DNA of 64,000 nt from Streptomyces violens (GCF_000717745.1 NZ_JOBH01000010.1:248001-312000); one strand, 5' to 3'. Positions 45,094 to 54,969 are shown, counted from the stretch's first letter. The notes: generated from the sequence alone by a model not told the origin. A program made the numbers and translations.

Positions 45094-46848
45094 ATGGCAG
45101 CCACGGCAGGTTCAGCGAGCGGGCCCGGAGCGCCGGAGGGCCCCGCGCGGGACTCCGATGGCGACACCATGGACGCCGCCACGGAGGCGACGCGCAGCCT
45201 CCAGGGGGTGGCCCCGCAGATCACCGCCCGGCTGCCGCGCCTCCTCGAGGCCATGCGGACCGTCGGCGCGGGCCTGGACCTGCACGTCACGCTGGACCGC
45301 ATCGTGGAGACCGCTGCCGAGCTGGCCGGCGCCCGGTACGCGGCCATCGGCATCGTCGACGAGGCGCGCGAGGGTCTGTCGGACTTCGTGACGTACGGCG
45401 TGACCGGGGAGGACCACCGGCGGATCGGCGCGCTGCCCGACGGCCAGAAGGGCCTGCTCGGCGCGCTCATCCACGATCCCCGGCCGGTGCGCCTGACCGA
45501 CCTCACGCAGGACCCGCGCGCGGCCGGCTTCCCGCCCGGGCACCCGCCGATGCGCACGTTTCTCGGGGTGCCGATCCGCGTACAGGGGGAGATCTTCGGC
45601 AACCTCTACCTGACGGAGAAGCGCGGCGGCGGCGAGTTCACCGAGGGCGACCTGCACATGGTGCGGGTGCTCGCGACCGAGGCGGGCCTGGCGATCGGCA
45701 ACGCCCGGATGTACGCGGCGACCCGGCAGCGCGAGCGCTGGATCGACGGCGCGGCCGCCGTCACCACCGCGCTCCTCGCGGGCAGCAACGTGGACGAGTC
45801 GCTGGCGGTCGTCGCCGAGCAGGCCCGGCGGCTGGCGGACTCGGCGGCCGGGATCGTGCTGCTGCCCGAGGCGGACGGCGGGCTGGAGATCGTGGCCGCG
45901 GCCGCGGACGACCCCGTACGGCTCACGGGGACGCACATCCCGCCCGACAGCCCGGTGACCGCCACCCTCCTCGCCGGTGAACCGGTGTTCGTGGAGGACT
46001 CGGCGACCGATCCGCGCATGGTCACCGAGGTCGCGCCGTACTTCGGGCCCAGCATGCTGCTGCCTCTGAAGAGCGGCGGCCGCGTCCTGGGGACTCTCGC
46101 CACGCCGCGGGCCCGGGGCGCGCGCCAGTTCACCGCCGCGGAGCGCACGCTGGCCACCCAGTTCGCCCAGCAGGCCGCGCTGGCGCTGGTCCTGGCGGAC
46201 GCGCGGCGCGACCGCGAGCGGCTGGCGGTCTACGAGGACCGCGACCGGATCGCCCGGGACCTGCACGACCTGGTCATCCAGCGGCTGTTCGCGACCGGGA
46301 TGATGCTGGAGGGCGCCGCGCGCAAGGCCGTGGTGCCCGAGGTGCGGGAGGGCGTCGGCAAGGCCGTCGACGAGCTGGACGTGACGATCCAGGAGATCCG
46401 TACGGCGATCTTCGCTCTGCAACAAGGGCCCGCCGAGGCGCCCGCGGGGCTGCGCACACGGGTGCTGCGCGAGATCGGCACGGCGGCGGTGCCGCTGGGC
46501 TTCCAGCCGTCGGTGAACTTCGTCGGCCCGGTGGACGCCAGGGTCGGCGAGTCGGCCGGCAAGAACCTGATCGCCGCGCTCCGTGAGGCGCTGTCCAATG
46601 CCTTCCGGCACGCCCACGCCTCCCGTATCGAGGTCGTCGTGGACGCCACGGCCACGCTGCCGGACGGGCGGGACGCAGTACGGCTGACGGTCGCCGACGA
46701 CGGCGTGGGCATCCCCGAGGGCGGCCGGCGCAGCGGCCTGAAGAACCTCGCCCGGAGGGCGGAGGCGCTGGGCGGGTCCAGTACGTACGGGCCGGGGCTC
46801 GGCGAGGAGGGTGCGGGCACGATGGTCACATGGGAGGCGCCGCTCTAA
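45094..46848 (+). CDS. GAF-GAF sensor histidine kinase, DosS/DevS-like
   Basis: 584 residues, the same length and order as mycobacterial DosS: GAF-A (about 60-205), GAF-B (about 230-370), a dimerisation/phosphoacceptor helix and HATPase. H150 in GFPPGHPPMRTFLGVP aligns with the haem ligand of DosS (H149). The phosphoacceptor is H391 in RIARDLHDLVIQRLF. The ATP-binding G box is DDGVGIPEGG. It probably senses O2, NO or CO and phosphorylates a NarL-type regulator, which is not in this window. It starts 66 bp after cydCD. Confidence 0.9.
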   Translation: MAATAGSASGPGAPEGPARDSDGDTMDAATEATRSLQGVAPQITARLPRLLEAMRTVGAGLDLHVTLDRIVETAAELAGARYAAIGIVDEAREGLSDFVTYGVTGEDHRRIGALPDGQKGLLGALIHDPRPVRLTDLTQDPRAAGFPPGHPPMRTFLGVPIRVQGEIFGNLYLTEKRGGGEFTEGDLHMVRVLATEAGLAIGNARMYAATRQRERWIDGAAAVTTALLAGSNVDESLAVVAEQARRLADSAAGIVLLPEADGGLEIVAAAADDPVRLTGTHIPPDSPVTATLLAGEPVFVEDSATDPRMVTEVAPYFGPSMLLPLKSGGRVLGTLATPRARGARQFTAAERTLATQFAQQAALALVLADARRDRERLAVYEDRDRIARDLHDLVIQRLFATGMMLEGAARKAVVPEVREGVGKAVDELDVTIQEIRTAIFALQQGPAEAPAGLRTRVLREIGTAAVPLGFQPSVNFVGPVDARVGESAGKNLIAALREALSNAFRHAHASRIEVVVDATATLPDGRDAVRLTVADDGVGIPEGGRRSGLKNLARRAEALGGSSTYGPGLGEEGAGTMVTWEAPL

Positions 46849-46992
46849 CGGGCTGCGCTGTCGCTGCTCCAGGTGGTGCGTACGTCCGGCTCCCCCAGGT
46901 GGCCGGACGCGTGTGCTCCGTTCGGTGGCTTACGCGCGGGAGCAGGAACCACGCTCCCTCGCCCCGCGTCCTGATCGCGCCACTATCTGCCC

Positions 46993-48300
46993 ATGCATCC
47001 AGGTCTGTCGTGCCGTCCGGAGGCACGCGCGCCACGTAGGGGCCGCGCCGGCCGGCCGCGCGCCCGCCGGCGCGGTGCCGTCGTGTGCGCGTTCACGATC
47101 GTGCTGGGCGGGCTGCTGCCCGGTGGTCTGCTCACGGGCGGCGCGCCCGTGGGCCCGGCCGTGGCCGCCACCGCGTACGAGGGCGCGGCGCCGCCGGGGC
47201 ACGTGTCGCGCCACGAGAGCGCGGCGCGACACGGTACCGAGGTACAGCGCGCAGGCGGCGCGCGGTACGAGAGCGGCGGGTCCGGCCGCACGGCGGCGCG
47301 CGACCGTACCGCCGCGCGCGGGCGAGCCGGTCGGCTGGTCCGGGCGCGCCTGGAGGTGCAGCGGCTCGACGCGGCCGCGAGCCGGGCCGGCCGGTCGTAC
47401 AAGGAGGGCCTGCGCGCCGCCAGGGCGGAGCGGGCCCGCGCCGGGCGGCTGGCCGAGCGGCTGCGCCGGGAACGCCGTACCGCGGCGGCGCTGCGCCGTA
47501 CCGCCGGGCGGATCGCGGCCGAGCAGTACCGCACCGGCAGCGGGCTGTCCTACGCCGTGCGCGTGCTGGCCGCGGCGTCCCCGGAGGACCTGCTGCGCGG
47601 CCACCGGCTTGCCGAGCGGCGGGAGCGCGCCGTGGCGGCCCGGGCGCGCACGGCGCTGCGCGCGAGCCGGGAGCTGGCGGCGGGGAGCGCGGCGGCGGCC
47701 GGCCGTACGCGGGCCCTGGACGCACGGCAGCAGCGGCTGGCCGGCGAGCGGGCGCGCATCGGGCGCAGCCTGGACCGGGCGCGCGGGCGGCTGTGGCGGC
47801 TGGTGACGGGCGCTGCCGGGTCCGGCGGCTGCGCCGGTCCGCCGGACCGGGTGGCCTCGGCCGCGCGGCTCCTCGCGCCCGCTGCCGCGCCCGGGCGGGG
47901 GTGGACCCGGCCGGTGACGGGGTACGCGCTGTCGGCCTCGTACGGCGGCGCCGGTGCGCACTGGTCGCACCGCCACACGGGACAGGACTTCGCGGTGCCG
48001 GTCGGCACGCCCGTGCGGTCGGTGGGCCGGGGCCGGGTGACGGCGGTGGAGTGCGGGGGCCCGTTCGGGATCAGCGTGGTCGTGCGGCACGGCGGGCGTA
48101 CGTACACGCAGTACGCGCATCTCTCGGCGGTACTGGTGCGCCCGGGGCAGCGGGTCCGCGCCGGGCAGCCGATCGCCCTGTCCGGGAACACCGGGAACTC
48201 CACCGGGCCGCATCTGCACTTCGAGGTGCGGCGCGGCCCCGGTACCGACGAGGCGATCGAGCCGCTCCACTGGCTGCGCGGGCGCGGCGTACGAGTGTGA
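46993..48300 (+). CDS. Secreted M23 (LytM-type) peptidase
   Basis: 435 residues. A basic N-terminus and hydrophobic segment (about 28-58) make a signal peptide or anchor. Residues about 100-270 are Ala/Arg-rich coiled coil. The C-terminal LytM domain carries HTGQD (H and D zinc ligands) and PHLHFEV (second His pair). Such enzymes cut peptidoglycan cross-bridges or, with coiled coils, activate amidases as EnvC does. Arg content is very high even for this genome. Located between the kinase and a HAD gene. Confidence 0.85.
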   Translation: MHPGLSCRPEARAPRRGRAGRPRARRRGAVVCAFTIVLGGLLPGGLLTGGAPVGPAVAATAYEGAAPPGHVSRHESAARHGTEVQRAGGARYESGGSGRTAARDRTAARGRAGRLVRARLEVQRLDAAASRAGRSYKEGLRAARAERARAGRLAERLRRERRTAAALRRTAGRIAAEQYRTGSGLSYAVRVLAAASPEDLLRGHRLAERRERAVAARARTALRASRELAAGSAAAAGRTRALDARQQRLAGERARIGRSLDRARGRLWRLVTGAAGSGGCAGPPDRVASAARLLAPAAAPGRGWTRPVTGYALSASYGGAGAHWSHRHTGQDFAVPVGTPVRSVGRGRVTAVECGGPFGISVVVRHGGRTYTQYAHLSAVLVRPGQRVRAGQPIALSGNTGNSTGPHLHFEVRRGPGTDEAIEPLHWLRGRGVRV

Positions 48301-48328
48301 TGCGCTGACCGTCAGCGGTACGAGCGGG

Positions 48329-49252
48329 TCAGCCGGGAGCCGGCGTTCCGCCGGATCGTTCCTTCAGCAGTCGGTCGATCAAACGTTCGATGACGAGGGC
48401 GACGCCGTCCTCGTTGTTGCCCGCCGTGCGGTGGGTGGTCGCGGCCAGTACGTCCGGATGCGCGTTGGCCATGGCGTACGACGTACCCGCCCAGGTCAGC
48501 ATCTCGAGGTCGTTCGGCATGTCGCCGAACGCGACCACCTCGTGCGGCGCGATGCCGCGTTCGGCGCAGCAACGGGCGAGCGTGCCGGCCTTACTGACGC
48601 CCGCGCCGCTGATCTCCAGAAGCGCAGTGGGGCTGGACCGGGTGAACGACGCGAGGTGGCCGGCGGCCTCGCGGGCCAGCGCGAGGAACGCGTCCGGGTC
48701 CAGCTCGGAGTGGTGCGCGAGGACCTTCAGGACGGGCTCGCCGGCCTTCTCGAACCCGTCGTCGAGCAGTTTCTCGATGGGCGCGATCAGTGCACCCGGG
48801 TCGAGGTGGAACGGCGGGTACTGCGGCTCGTAGTGGATGCCGCCGGTGCGCTCGACGGCGAACGACGTACCCGGTGCCGCGGCGCGCAGCGCCTCCACGA
48901 CGCCGAGCGCCGCGGTCCGCTCCAGCGCGCGTACCTCGACGATGCGGCGGCCGCGGTGCAGGTCGACGACGGCGGCGCCGTTGGCGCAGATCGCCAGGCC
49001 GTGTCCGTGCACATGGTCGCTGACCACGTCCATCCAGCGGGCCGGCCGGCCGGTGACGAAGAAGACCTCGATACCGGCCTCCTCGGCGGCGGCGAGCGCG
49101 GCGATCGTACGGTCCGAGACGGTCTTGTCGTCGTGCAGCAGGGTGCCGTCGAGGTCCGTGGCGATCAGCCGGGTGCGGCGGCCGGGCAGCGGTGGCTCGG
49201 CGGCGGGATCGTCTGTCACAGGGCCATCAGTCACCAGGCCATCTTCCCGCAT
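48329..49252 (-). CDS. Cof-type HAD phosphatase
   Basis: 307 residues. Motif I DLDGTLL is at residues 33-39, motif II FVTGRP near 65, and GDMPNDLEML is motif III/IV near 243. The C2B cap lies between II and III, as in Cof/YidA phosphatases of sugar phosphates and cofactors. The first 25 residues are acidic and unconserved, so GTG 49231 is an alternative start. A second gene of the same family is cut by the right window edge. Confidence 0.87.
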   Translation of the reverse strand: MREDGLVTDGPVTDDPAAEPPLPGRRTRLIATDLDGTLLHDDKTVSDRTIAALAAAEEAGIEVFFVTGRPARWMDVVSDHVHGHGLAICANGAAVVDLHRGRRIVEVRALERTAALGVVEALRAAAPGTSFAVERTGGIHYEPQYPPFHLDPGALIAPIEKLLDDGFEKAGEPVLKVLAHHSELDPDAFLALAREAAGHLASFTRSSPTALLEISGAGVSKAGTLARCCAERGIAPHEVVAFGDMPNDLEMLTWAGTSYAMANAHPDVLAATTHRTAGNNEDGVALVIERLIDRLLKERSGGTPAPG

Positions 49253-49331
49253 ATGCGCGCACAGGCGTGCGCTGGGTTGCCCGCATGAGCTTTACGCGCT
49301 CTTGGTCCGTGCCCACCGTAGGCTCGGTGAC

Positions 49332-50237
49332 ATGCGACTGAGCACCGTGATTCTGCCCGTCCGCCGCTGGTCCGAAGGCGGGCGGGAGGTGTGGCAGCGA
49401 GCCGAGGAGCTGGGCTTCCATGCCGCGTACACCTACGACCACCTCTCCTGGCGGGTGCCCTTCCGGGACGGGCCGTGGTTCGGCGCGGTGCCCACGCTGA
49501 CCGCGGCCGCCGCCGCGACCTCCCGTATGCGGCTGGGCACCCTCGTGACCTCCCCCAACTTCCGGCACCCGGTCACCCTCGCCAAGGAGCTGATCTCGCT
49601 GGACGACATCAGCGACGGCCGGATCACGCTGGGCATCGGCGCGGGCGGCAACGGCTTCGACGCGTACGCCCTGCTCGGCGGCGGCGAGGAGCCGTGGACG
49701 CCGCGCGAACGCGCCGATCACTTCGCCGAGTTCGTCGCCCTGCTGGACCGTCTGCTCACCGAGGACGCGGTCACGTACGAGGGCGAGCACTACAACGCGC
49801 ACGAGGTGCGCAACGTCCCCGGGTGCGTGCAGCGGCCGCGGCTGCCGTTCGCGGTGGCGGCCACCGGGCCGCGCGGACTGCGGCTTGCGGCGCGGTACGG
49901 CCAGGCGTGGGTCACCACGGGTGACCCGAAGGTGTCCGCCGCCGGGACGCCCGAGCAGTCGCACGCCGCGATCGCCGGGCAGATCGAGAAGCTGGGCGCG
50001 GCGTGCGAGGCCGTCGGCCGGGACGCCGGGAAGCTGCCGAAGACCCTGCTGACCGGCTTCACGCCGGACCGGCCGCTGGACTCCGTCGACGCGTTCGTGG
50101 ACTTCGCGGGGCGCCATGGCGAGCTGGGCATCGACGAGATCGTGCTGCACTGGCCGATCGACGACACGATCTTCGCGGCGGACCTGTCGGTGTTCGAGCG
50201 GATCGCGACGGAGGGCATGGCACAGCTGGCGGCGTAA
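49332..50237 (+). CDS. LLM-class flavin/F420-dependent oxidoreductase
   Basis: 301 residues with the luciferase-like TIM barrel: MRLSTVILPVRRWSEGG, AAYTYDHLSWR, RMRLGTLVTSPNFRHPVTLAKE and GRITLGIGAGG. These are the binding surfaces for FMN or F420. Actinobacteria carry many members with unknown substrates. ATG 49332 follows GGTGAC. It is divergent from the HAD gene and precedes htpX by about 200 bp. Confidence 0.83.
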   Translation: MRLSTVILPVRRWSEGGREVWQRAEELGFHAAYTYDHLSWRVPFRDGPWFGAVPTLTAAAAATSRMRLGTLVTSPNFRHPVTLAKELISLDDISDGRITLGIGAGGNGFDAYALLGGGEEPWTPRERADHFAEFVALLDRLLTEDAVTYEGEHYNAHEVRNVPGCVQRPRLPFAVAATGPRGLRLAARYGQAWVTTGDPKVSAAGTPEQSHAAIAGQIEKLGAACEAVGRDAGKLPKTLLTGFTPDRPLDSVDAFVDFAGRHGELGIDEIVLHWPIDDTIFAADLSVFERIATEGMAQLAA

Positions 50238-50438
50238 GGGCGCCGACGGGCGAAAGCCCGCCGAGGGCGGCGAAAGGGCCGCCGGTGGCGGTGCAAGGGC
50301 CGGGAAGCGCCCGGAGCGAGGGAAATGATCACGGCCCTTTGCCCCGCCAAGAGGAACCAAAGCGGAATCAAGAGGGAGAATCGGGGCAGAGGCGTCGTCG
50401 TACGGGTGGCCCGCTGGACCGTCCGGCTGGAGGACCTC

Positions 50439-51338
50439 ATGGCAGAGACCCGATTCGCCCCGGACCGCGGGCTGACCTCGCGCATGGTCGTGACGATGTT
50501 CCTCATCGGCCTGCTGTACGTCGTGGTCGTCGGCGTGCTGGTGGTGCTGCTCAAGGGCGCGTGGCTGTTCGTGCTGTTGATCTCGGCTGTGCTGTTCATC
50601 GGGCAGTTCTGGTTCAGCGACCGGATCGCGGCGTTCGCCATGGGCGCGCGTGAGGTCACCCCCGAGCAGGCACCCGAGCTGCACGGCGCCGTGGACCGGC
50701 TGTGCGCGCTCGCGGACATGCCCAAGCCGAAGGTCTGCATCGCCGACAGCGACGTACCGAACGCCTTCGCCACCGGGCGCAACCAGAAGAACTCCCTGGT
50801 CTGTGCCACCACCGGGCTGCTGCGGCGGCTGGAGCCCGAGGAGCTGGAGGGGGTGCTCGCGCACGAGCTGTCGCACGTCGCCCACCGCGACGTGGCGGTG
50901 ATGACCATCGCCTCGTTCCTGGGCGTACTGGCCGGGATCATCACCCGGGCGGCGCTCTGGAGCGGTGTGGGGCGCAGCAACCGGGACAACAACGCCGCCC
51001 TCGCCATCGTGATCGTCACGGCGGTCAGCGCGGTGGTCTATGTCATCAGCTTTCTGCTCACCCGGCTGCTGTCCCGCTACCGCGAGCTGTCGGCAGACCG
51101 GGCCGCCGCCCTGCTCACCGGGCGGCCGTCCGCGCTGGCCGCCGCGCTCACCAAGGTCACCGGCCAGATGGCGAAGATCCCGACCCGTGACCTGCGCAAG
51201 GCCGAGCCGTTCAACGCGTTCTACTTCGCCCCGGCGTTCTCCAAGGCGAACGCCGTCCAGCTGCTCTCCTCCCACCCGACGCTGGAACAGCGCCTGGACC
51301 AGCTCGGCCGTATCTCCGCCCAGCTGGGTCGCCCGTGA
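50439..51338 (+). CDS. htpX: HtpX-type M48 membrane metalloprotease
   Basis: 299 residues, four membrane segments (about 15-35, 38-58, 153-172 and 180-202). The zinc motif HELSH is H142-E143-xx-H146, with the third ligand in ELSADRAA near 211. It degrades damaged membrane proteins. ATG 50439 has GGAGG five bases upstream. The next gene, pspAB, starts 45 bp later and is a known partner in actinobacteria, pointing to membrane-stress defence. Confidence 0.9.
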   Translation: MAETRFAPDRGLTSRMVVTMFLIGLLYVVVVGVLVVLLKGAWLFVLLISAVLFIGQFWFSDRIAAFAMGAREVTPEQAPELHGAVDRLCALADMPKPKVCIADSDVPNAFATGRNQKNSLVCATTGLLRRLEPEELEGVLAHELSHVAHRDVAVMTIASFLGVLAGIITRAALWSGVGRSNRDNNAALAIVIVTAVSAVVYVISFLLTRLLSRYRELSADRAAALLTGRPSALAAALTKVTGQMAKIPTRDLRKAEPFNAFYFAPAFSKANAVQLLSSHPTLEQRLDQLGRISAQLGRP

Positions 51339-51383
51339 ACGGGCCGGGACGGCACCACTCCTCCAGCCTCTAGGAGCCACCGC

Positions 51384-51947
51384 ATGGGTTTTCTGGACGT
51401 GATCCTCGGCCGCAGCAAGGCGGTGCGCCCCGACCTCGACCAGCTCTTCGCGTTGCCGTCCGCCGCGATCACCCTGCAGGCCGCGACCGGGTTCACGCCG
51501 ACCGGCCGGGGATCGGTCTGCTTCGCGAGCGTCGAGGGCGGGGCGTTCGCCCGCATCCGGGCCGATGTACGGGCGCTGCTCGGCCCGCCGGTGGAGTTCA
51601 GCCAGGACCAGTACGGCTACACCTGGATGCTCGCCCGGCACGCCGCGGAGGACACCGCGGGCCTGGTCAACGACCTGCACGCGGTCAACACCACGCTCCA
51701 GGACGGCGGCTTCGGACCGCAGCTGCTCTGCTCGCTGATCGGCTTCCGGGACGAGCGGGACCGCTCGCTGGCCCTGGTCTACCTCTACAAGCGCGGCACG
51801 TTCTATCCCTTCGCCCCGCTCTCCGGCTCCGGCGAGAAGCGCGACAACCCGCTCGAACTCCAAGTACGGTCCCTGCTCGGCGACGACCTGACCGTGGAGA
51901 AGGACCTGAGCCGCTGGTTCCCGGTGTGGGGAGCGCCCGGGCTGTAG
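51384..51947 (+). CDS. pspAB: PspA-associated protein PspAB
   Basis: 187 residues, MGFLDVILGRSKAVRPDLDQLFALPSA, soluble, matching the PspAB family that accompanies actinobacterial PspA and HtpX genes. Its molecular role is not established. Same-strand partner of htpX. A parS site follows 15 bases after the stop codon. Confidence 0.8.
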   Translation: MGFLDVILGRSKAVRPDLDQLFALPSAAITLQAATGFTPTGRGSVCFASVEGGAFARIRADVRALLGPPVEFSQDQYGYTWMLARHAAEDTAGLVNDLHAVNTTLQDGGFGPQLLCSLIGFRDERDRSLALVYLYKRGTFYPFAPLSGSGEKRDNPLELQVRSLLGDDLTVEKDLSRWFPVWGAPGL

Positions 51948-51961
51948 ATCCGCAGGCGGAT

Positions 51962-51975
51962 GTTTCACGTGAAAC
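51962..51975. promoter_or_regulatory. parS site (ParB binding)
   Basis: Perfect GTTTCACGTGAAAC between convergent pspAB and merR genes; last parS in the window. Confidence 0.9.
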
Positions 51976-51996
51976 GGACGGGGCCCGGCCCTCTCA

Positions 51997-52941
51997 TCAG
52001 CCGTCCGCCGGGCCGGCGGGGCCCGTGCGGTCGGCGTGCGACACCAGGGAGTCCATCCGGCGGGCGTTCACCTCGCGCTCGGTGGCCGCGGCAATGAAGG
52101 CCGCGACGCCCGCCGGGCCGACGAGGTCGCGGACGGACTGCACCGTGGCGGCCGGCAGCGCCACCTGCTCGGTGGCGGCCTGCCGCTCCGGGACCTTGCT
52201 GTGCAGCTGATGGCGCAGATAGCGGCTCGCCAACGTCCGCATGGCACGCGCGAGTTCGGCATCAACGGTCTGCTGGGCCAGCGGCCGCAGCCGACGGACC
52301 AGGCCCGCCGCCTCCTCCGCCTCGGCGTCGCTCGGCGGGTGGTCGAAGTACTGGTGGAAGACATGCTCGGTGGTGAAGTCCAGAAAGCGCGAGGCTATGT
52401 GCTCCACCTGCACCCGCAGCTCCCGCAGATGACCTGAGATGGCGGGCAGTGGCACGCCCGCGGAGTGCAGCTCGGCCGCGACCGCGAGCTCCTGCGGGCT
52501 GGGCACGAGGAACTCCTCCGGGCTGCCCGGCACCGGCTCCAGCACCCCCAGCTCCACCGCGTCGGCCACCGCCGCCTCGTCGGGGCTGCCGCCGAAGGCC
52601 GCGTTCAGCTCCTCGCGGGAGATCCGGCCGGTCTCCTCGTCCGTCCATGGCCCGTCGATCTCGGCGACCAGGCCCAGCACCCCGCTCAGCCCCCGACCCG
52701 CGTCCCACGCCTCCAGCAGGTCCTTGATGCTGGCCAGGGTGTACCCGCGGTCCAGCAGGTCCGAGATCTGCCGCAGCCGGGCGAGGTGCGCGTCGGCGTA
52801 GACGTTCGCCCGGCCCCGGCGCTCCGGCTTGGGCAGCAGCCCACGGTCCTGGTACGCGCGGATCGTACGGACCGTGGTGCCGCTCCGGTGCGCCAGCTCC
52901 TCGATGCGGTACTCGGCCGCGGGGCCGTGCTGCTCGGTCAA
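51997..52941 (-). CDS. MerR-family transcriptional regulator
   Basis: 314 residues. The MerR winged helix is YRIEELAHRSGTTVRTIRAYQDRGLLPKPERRG (about 11-44), then ARLRQISDLLDRGYTLASIKDLLE. A long C-terminal effector region of about 200 helical residues follows, with no metal-binding Cys. Start TTG 52941 has GAGGAG seven bases upstream. It reads toward the parS site. Targets unknown; a drug or stress sensor role is likely for the family. Confidence 0.87.
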   Translation of the reverse strand: MTEQHGPAAEYRIEELAHRSGTTVRTIRAYQDRGLLPKPERRGRANVYADAHLARLRQISDLLDRGYTLASIKDLLEAWDAGRGLSGVLGLVAEIDGPWTDEETGRISREELNAAFGGSPDEAAVADAVELGVLEPVPGSPEEFLVPSPQELAVAAELHSAGVPLPAISGHLRELRVQVEHIASRFLDFTTEHVFHQYFDHPPSDAEAEEAAGLVRRLRPLAQQTVDAELARAMRTLASRYLRHQLHSKVPERQAATEQVALPAATVQSVRDLVGPAGVAAFIAAATEREVNARRMDSLVSHADRTGPAGPADG

Positions 52942-53176
52942 TGCGGTGCTCCTCACGAGATGGCCGCGCGCCCACCGTGCCCGCGCCGCCCGGACGGCCG
53001 GGGAGTACGCGCGGTACCGGGCGGCCCTGCGCAGCGACCCTTCCTGCGAAGGATCGTACGACCGTGTGCGGCGGCGCGGTAACGCCCCGGCCGACTCTCG
53101 CCACCCCGGCAACAGCCCCTCCGGGCCCGCCGCCATCGCACGGCACCGGCCCCTCCGGCCGGTGCCGTGGCGACGC

Positions 53177-54940
53177 CTACAGCGGCTCTATCCGGGCTAT
53201 CGCGCGCAGGGCGCGCGGCGCGAAGCGGGACAGGGCGCGGGAGCCACGCGCCTCGGGGGTGACCGGCACGACCGCCTGATTGCGGACCACCGCGCGCAGG
53301 ATGGCGTCGGCGACCTTCTCCGGGGGGTAGTTGCGCAGACCGTAGAGGCGCGCGGCCTTGGACCGGCGGCGCTGCTCCTCCTCGGCCGAGACCCCGGCGA
53401 CGTGCGAGGTGGTGGTGATGCTGGTGTTCACCAGGCCGGGGCAGATGGCACTGACCCCGATGCCCTGCCCGGCCAGCTCGGCGCGAAGGCACTCGCTGAG
53501 CATCAGCACCGCCGCCTTGGACGTGCTGTACGCGGACAGCGTCCGGGAGGGCTGGAACGCGGCGGCCGAGGCGGTGTTGACGATATGGCCGCCCTGGCCG
53601 CGCTCGGCCATCTGCCGACCGAATATCCGGCAGCCGTGGATGACGCCCCAGAGGTTGACGTCCAGGACCTTCTTCCAGTCCTCGGTGGTGGTCTCCAGGA
53701 ACGAGCCGGACAGGCCGATGCCGGCGTTGTTCACCAGAACGTCGACCGTGCCGTACTCGGCGGCGACCTTCTCGGCGAGCTTTTCCATGGCCGCCTCGTC
53801 GCTGACGTCCACCGCCTCCGACCAGGCGGCACCCGCCCCGATCAGCCGCGCCAGGTCCGCCGTACGCGCCGCCCCCTCGGCATCGCGGTCCACCGCGACC
53901 ACCCGCGCGCCCGCCTCGGCGAACGCGAACGCCGTGGCCCGCCCGATGCCGCTCGCCGCGCCGGTCACCAGCACCAGGCTGCCGCCGAACCGGTCCGCGT
54001 ACCGCCCGCGCGGGGCGGCCCCTCTGGCCGGATCGCCCTCCTCCTTGGCCGTGACGAACTCCTCGATCCAGGCGGCCAGTTGGTCCGGGCGGGTCCGCGG
54101 CACCCAGTGCTTGGCGGGCAGCGTGCGGCGGGTGAGCTGCGGGACCCACTGCTCCAGCTCGTCGTACAGCCGCTCCGACAGGAAGGCGTCACCGGTCGGG
54201 GTGATGAGCTGGACCGGGCAGTGCGCGAACGCGTCCGCGCGCGGGCGGCGCAGCCGGGACCGGACGTTGTCCCGGTACAGCCAGGCGCCGTGCGCGGCGT
54301 CGGTGGGCAGGGACGCGGTCGGGTACTCCCCGGCCGGGACCTTCTCGACGCGCTCCAGGATCTTCGGCCAGCGCTTGCCCAGCGGGCCCTTCCAGGCCAG
54401 CTCGGGCAGCACCGGGGTGTGCAGCATGTAGACGTACCAGGACTTGGCGCCCTGGTTCAGCAACTGGGCCGCACGGCGCGGGGTGGGCCGGGCCATGCGC
54501 TTCTTGATCCAGTGCCCGAAGTGGTCCAGGGACGGGCCGGACATCGAGGTGAAGGACGCGATCCGGCCCTGTGTGCGCTCGACCGTCGCGAACTCCCAGG
54601 ACTGCACCGAACCCCAGTCGTGCCCCACCAGATGGACGGGCCGGTCCGGGCTGACGGCGTCGGCCACCGCCAGGAAGTCGTCGGTCAGCTTCTCCAGGGT
54701 GTATCCGCCGCGCAGCGGCTGCGGCGCCGTGGACCGGCCGCAGCCCCGGACGTCGTACAGCACCACATGGAAGCGCTCGGCCAGCAGCGGCGCGACCCGC
54801 GACCAGACCTCCTTGCTGTCCGGATAGCCGTGCACCAGCAGCACCGTGGGCCGGGACGGGTCGCCCAGCTCCGCCACGCACAGCTCCACGCCGCCCGTGC
54901 GCACCCAGCGCTCCCGCGCGCACTCGAGTCCCGTACTCAT
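53177..54940 (-). CDS. EphD-like fusion: alpha/beta hydrolase plus short-chain dehydrogenase
   Basis: 587 residues. Residues 1-300 are an epoxide-hydrolase-like domain: HGYP (37-40), nucleophile D108 in GHDWGS and base H278. Residues 315-587 are an SDR domain: TGAASGIGRA (326-335), NNAG and catalytic YSTSK (about 472). Length and order equal M. tuberculosis EphD (592 residues), linked to mycolic-acid processing. Streptomyces make no mycolates, so the substrate must differ. The M24 gene lies 29 bp upstream in the same direction. Confidence 0.9.
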   Translation of the reverse strand: MSTGLECARERWVRTGGVELCVAELGDPSRPTVLLVHGYPDSKEVWSRVAPLLAERFHVVLYDVRGCGRSTAPQPLRGGYTLEKLTDDFLAVADAVSPDRPVHLVGHDWGSVQSWEFATVERTQGRIASFTSMSGPSLDHFGHWIKKRMARPTPRRAAQLLNQGAKSWYVYMLHTPVLPELAWKGPLGKRWPKILERVEKVPAGEYPTASLPTDAAHGAWLYRDNVRSRLRRPRADAFAHCPVQLITPTGDAFLSERLYDELEQWVPQLTRRTLPAKHWVPRTRPDQLAAWIEEFVTAKEEGDPARGAAPRGRYADRFGGSLVLVTGAASGIGRATAFAFAEAGARVVAVDRDAEGAARTADLARLIGAGAAWSEAVDVSDEAAMEKLAEKVAAEYGTVDVLVNNAGIGLSGSFLETTTEDWKKVLDVNLWGVIHGCRIFGRQMAERGQGGHIVNTASAAAFQPSRTLSAYSTSKAAVLMLSECLRAELAGQGIGVSAICPGLVNTSITTTSHVAGVSAEEEQRRRSKAARLYGLRNYPPEKVADAILRAVVRNQAVVPVTPEARGSRALSRFAPRALRAIARIEPL

Positions 54941-54969
54941 CGCTTCCCCGCTCTCACCACGTGCCCTGC

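Noticed and set aside
49227..51968. 913-residue minus-strand frame
   Set aside because: It covers the LLM, htpX and pspAB genes in antisense. Those genes have strong motifs and ribosome sites; this frame has neither.
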